DNA of 13,644 nt, from NCBI GenBank assembly GCA_013695265.1, contig JACDAU010000048.1:1-13644 (forward strand), in the 5' to 3' direction. Of the stretch, positions 13,488 to 13,644 are shown one piece after another. The first letter of the stretch is position 1. Each line of letters starts with the position of its first letter. Both the position numbers and the translations under genes were made by a program. The notes under the pieces were generated by a model. The model was not told the DNA's origin. It searched no databases and saw nothing but the letters and a program-made list of their open reading frames with translations. This stretch comes from Chloroflexia bacterium (GTDB taxonomy: Bacteria; Chloroflexota; Chloroflexia; Thermobaculales; Thermobaculaceae).

Positions 13488-13644
13488 TTGAAAGTCCAGA
13501 GTGAGAAGCTGCCCGAGAGTATGGCTCGGCTCGAGATCGAGGTCGAGGCAGAGCAAATCAATCGGGAGACTGAGCGCGCATATAAGCGGCTCGCGAACCG
13601 GGTCGTTATTCCCGGGTTCCGGCGGGGCAAGGCACCCCGGGTAC
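13488..13644 (+). CDS. tig: Trigger factor, N-terminal fragment (cut by window end)
   Basis: The first 52 codons of the ribosome-bound chaperone and peptidyl-prolyl isomerase that meets nascent chains at the exit tunnel. The visible part reads MKVQSEKLPESMARLEIEVE, then AEQINRETERAYKRLANRVV and IPGFRRGKAPRV. The signature GFRRGKAPR in the N-terminal domain is the ribosome-docking loop (G-F-R-x-G-x-x-P). The start is TTG at 13488, fitting the family's N-terminus, with a GGGGAG Shine-Dalgarno (13475-13480) 7 nt before it. The rest of the gene, and any clpP/clpX that often follows, lies beyond the window. Confidence 0.93.
   Translation, partial: MKVQSEKLPESMARLEIEVEAEQINRETERAYKRLANRVVIPGFRRGKAPRV

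Overview
The window is about 13.6 kb of moderately GC-rich bacterial DNA (roughly 60% GC in the core genes). It looks like a chromosomal segment of a Chloroflexota-like bacterium. That is an inference from the character of the hypothetical proteins, the FtsX-type permease fragment and the mix of GTG/TTG starts; no rRNA or other decisive marker is present. Most of it is ordinary housekeeping and cell-envelope content. I found no CRISPR array, transposase, integrase or complete defence system.

Left end (1-1750). A DUF4352-like gene cut by the window edge (about 51% GC by direct count, clearly below its neighbours) runs rightward. It meets a leftward, frameshifted and truncated FtsX-type ABC permease fragment. 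Upstream of the fragment, on the same strand, is an intact SGNH/GDSL lipoprotein gene. Centre-left (1752-5885): sucB and sucA (E2 and E1 of 2-oxoglutarate dehydrogenase) form a tight leftward operon with an 11-nt overlap, behind a good sigma70-type promoter with a perfect TTGACA. The E3 gene (lpdA) is not in the window.

Middle (5928-7687). Two tandem tRNA-Ser genes, anticodons CGA and GGA, sit on the + strand behind a TATACT box. A decayed VOC/glyoxalase-like gene with three in-frame stops and frameshifts follows. Facing it is a leftward two-gene operon. Its first gene encodes a 75-residue protein ending in Gly-Gly with a possible ubiquitin-like beta-grasp pattern. Its second encodes a small membrane-anchored protein of unknown function.

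Right half (7699-13644). prmC (release-factor glutamine methyltransferase, with NLPY in place of NPPY) comes first, followed by a 65-residue putative zinc-ribbon protein and a secreted beta-helix protein built of 20-residue repeats. Next is a secreted or anchored protein with a Pro/Thr/Lys-rich repeat stalk and an acidic tail. A divergently arranged two-component pair follows: an OmpR-type regulator (possibly leaderless) on the - strand and a HAMP-less histidine kinase on the + strand. The window ends in the first 52 codons of trigger factor (tig), behind a consensus TATAAT box.

The most interesting points are the Gly-Gly small protein and its membrane partner, the two decayed genes, the leaderless and divergent two-component pair, and the mosaic repeat protein that shares a CTAG stop with the response regulator.
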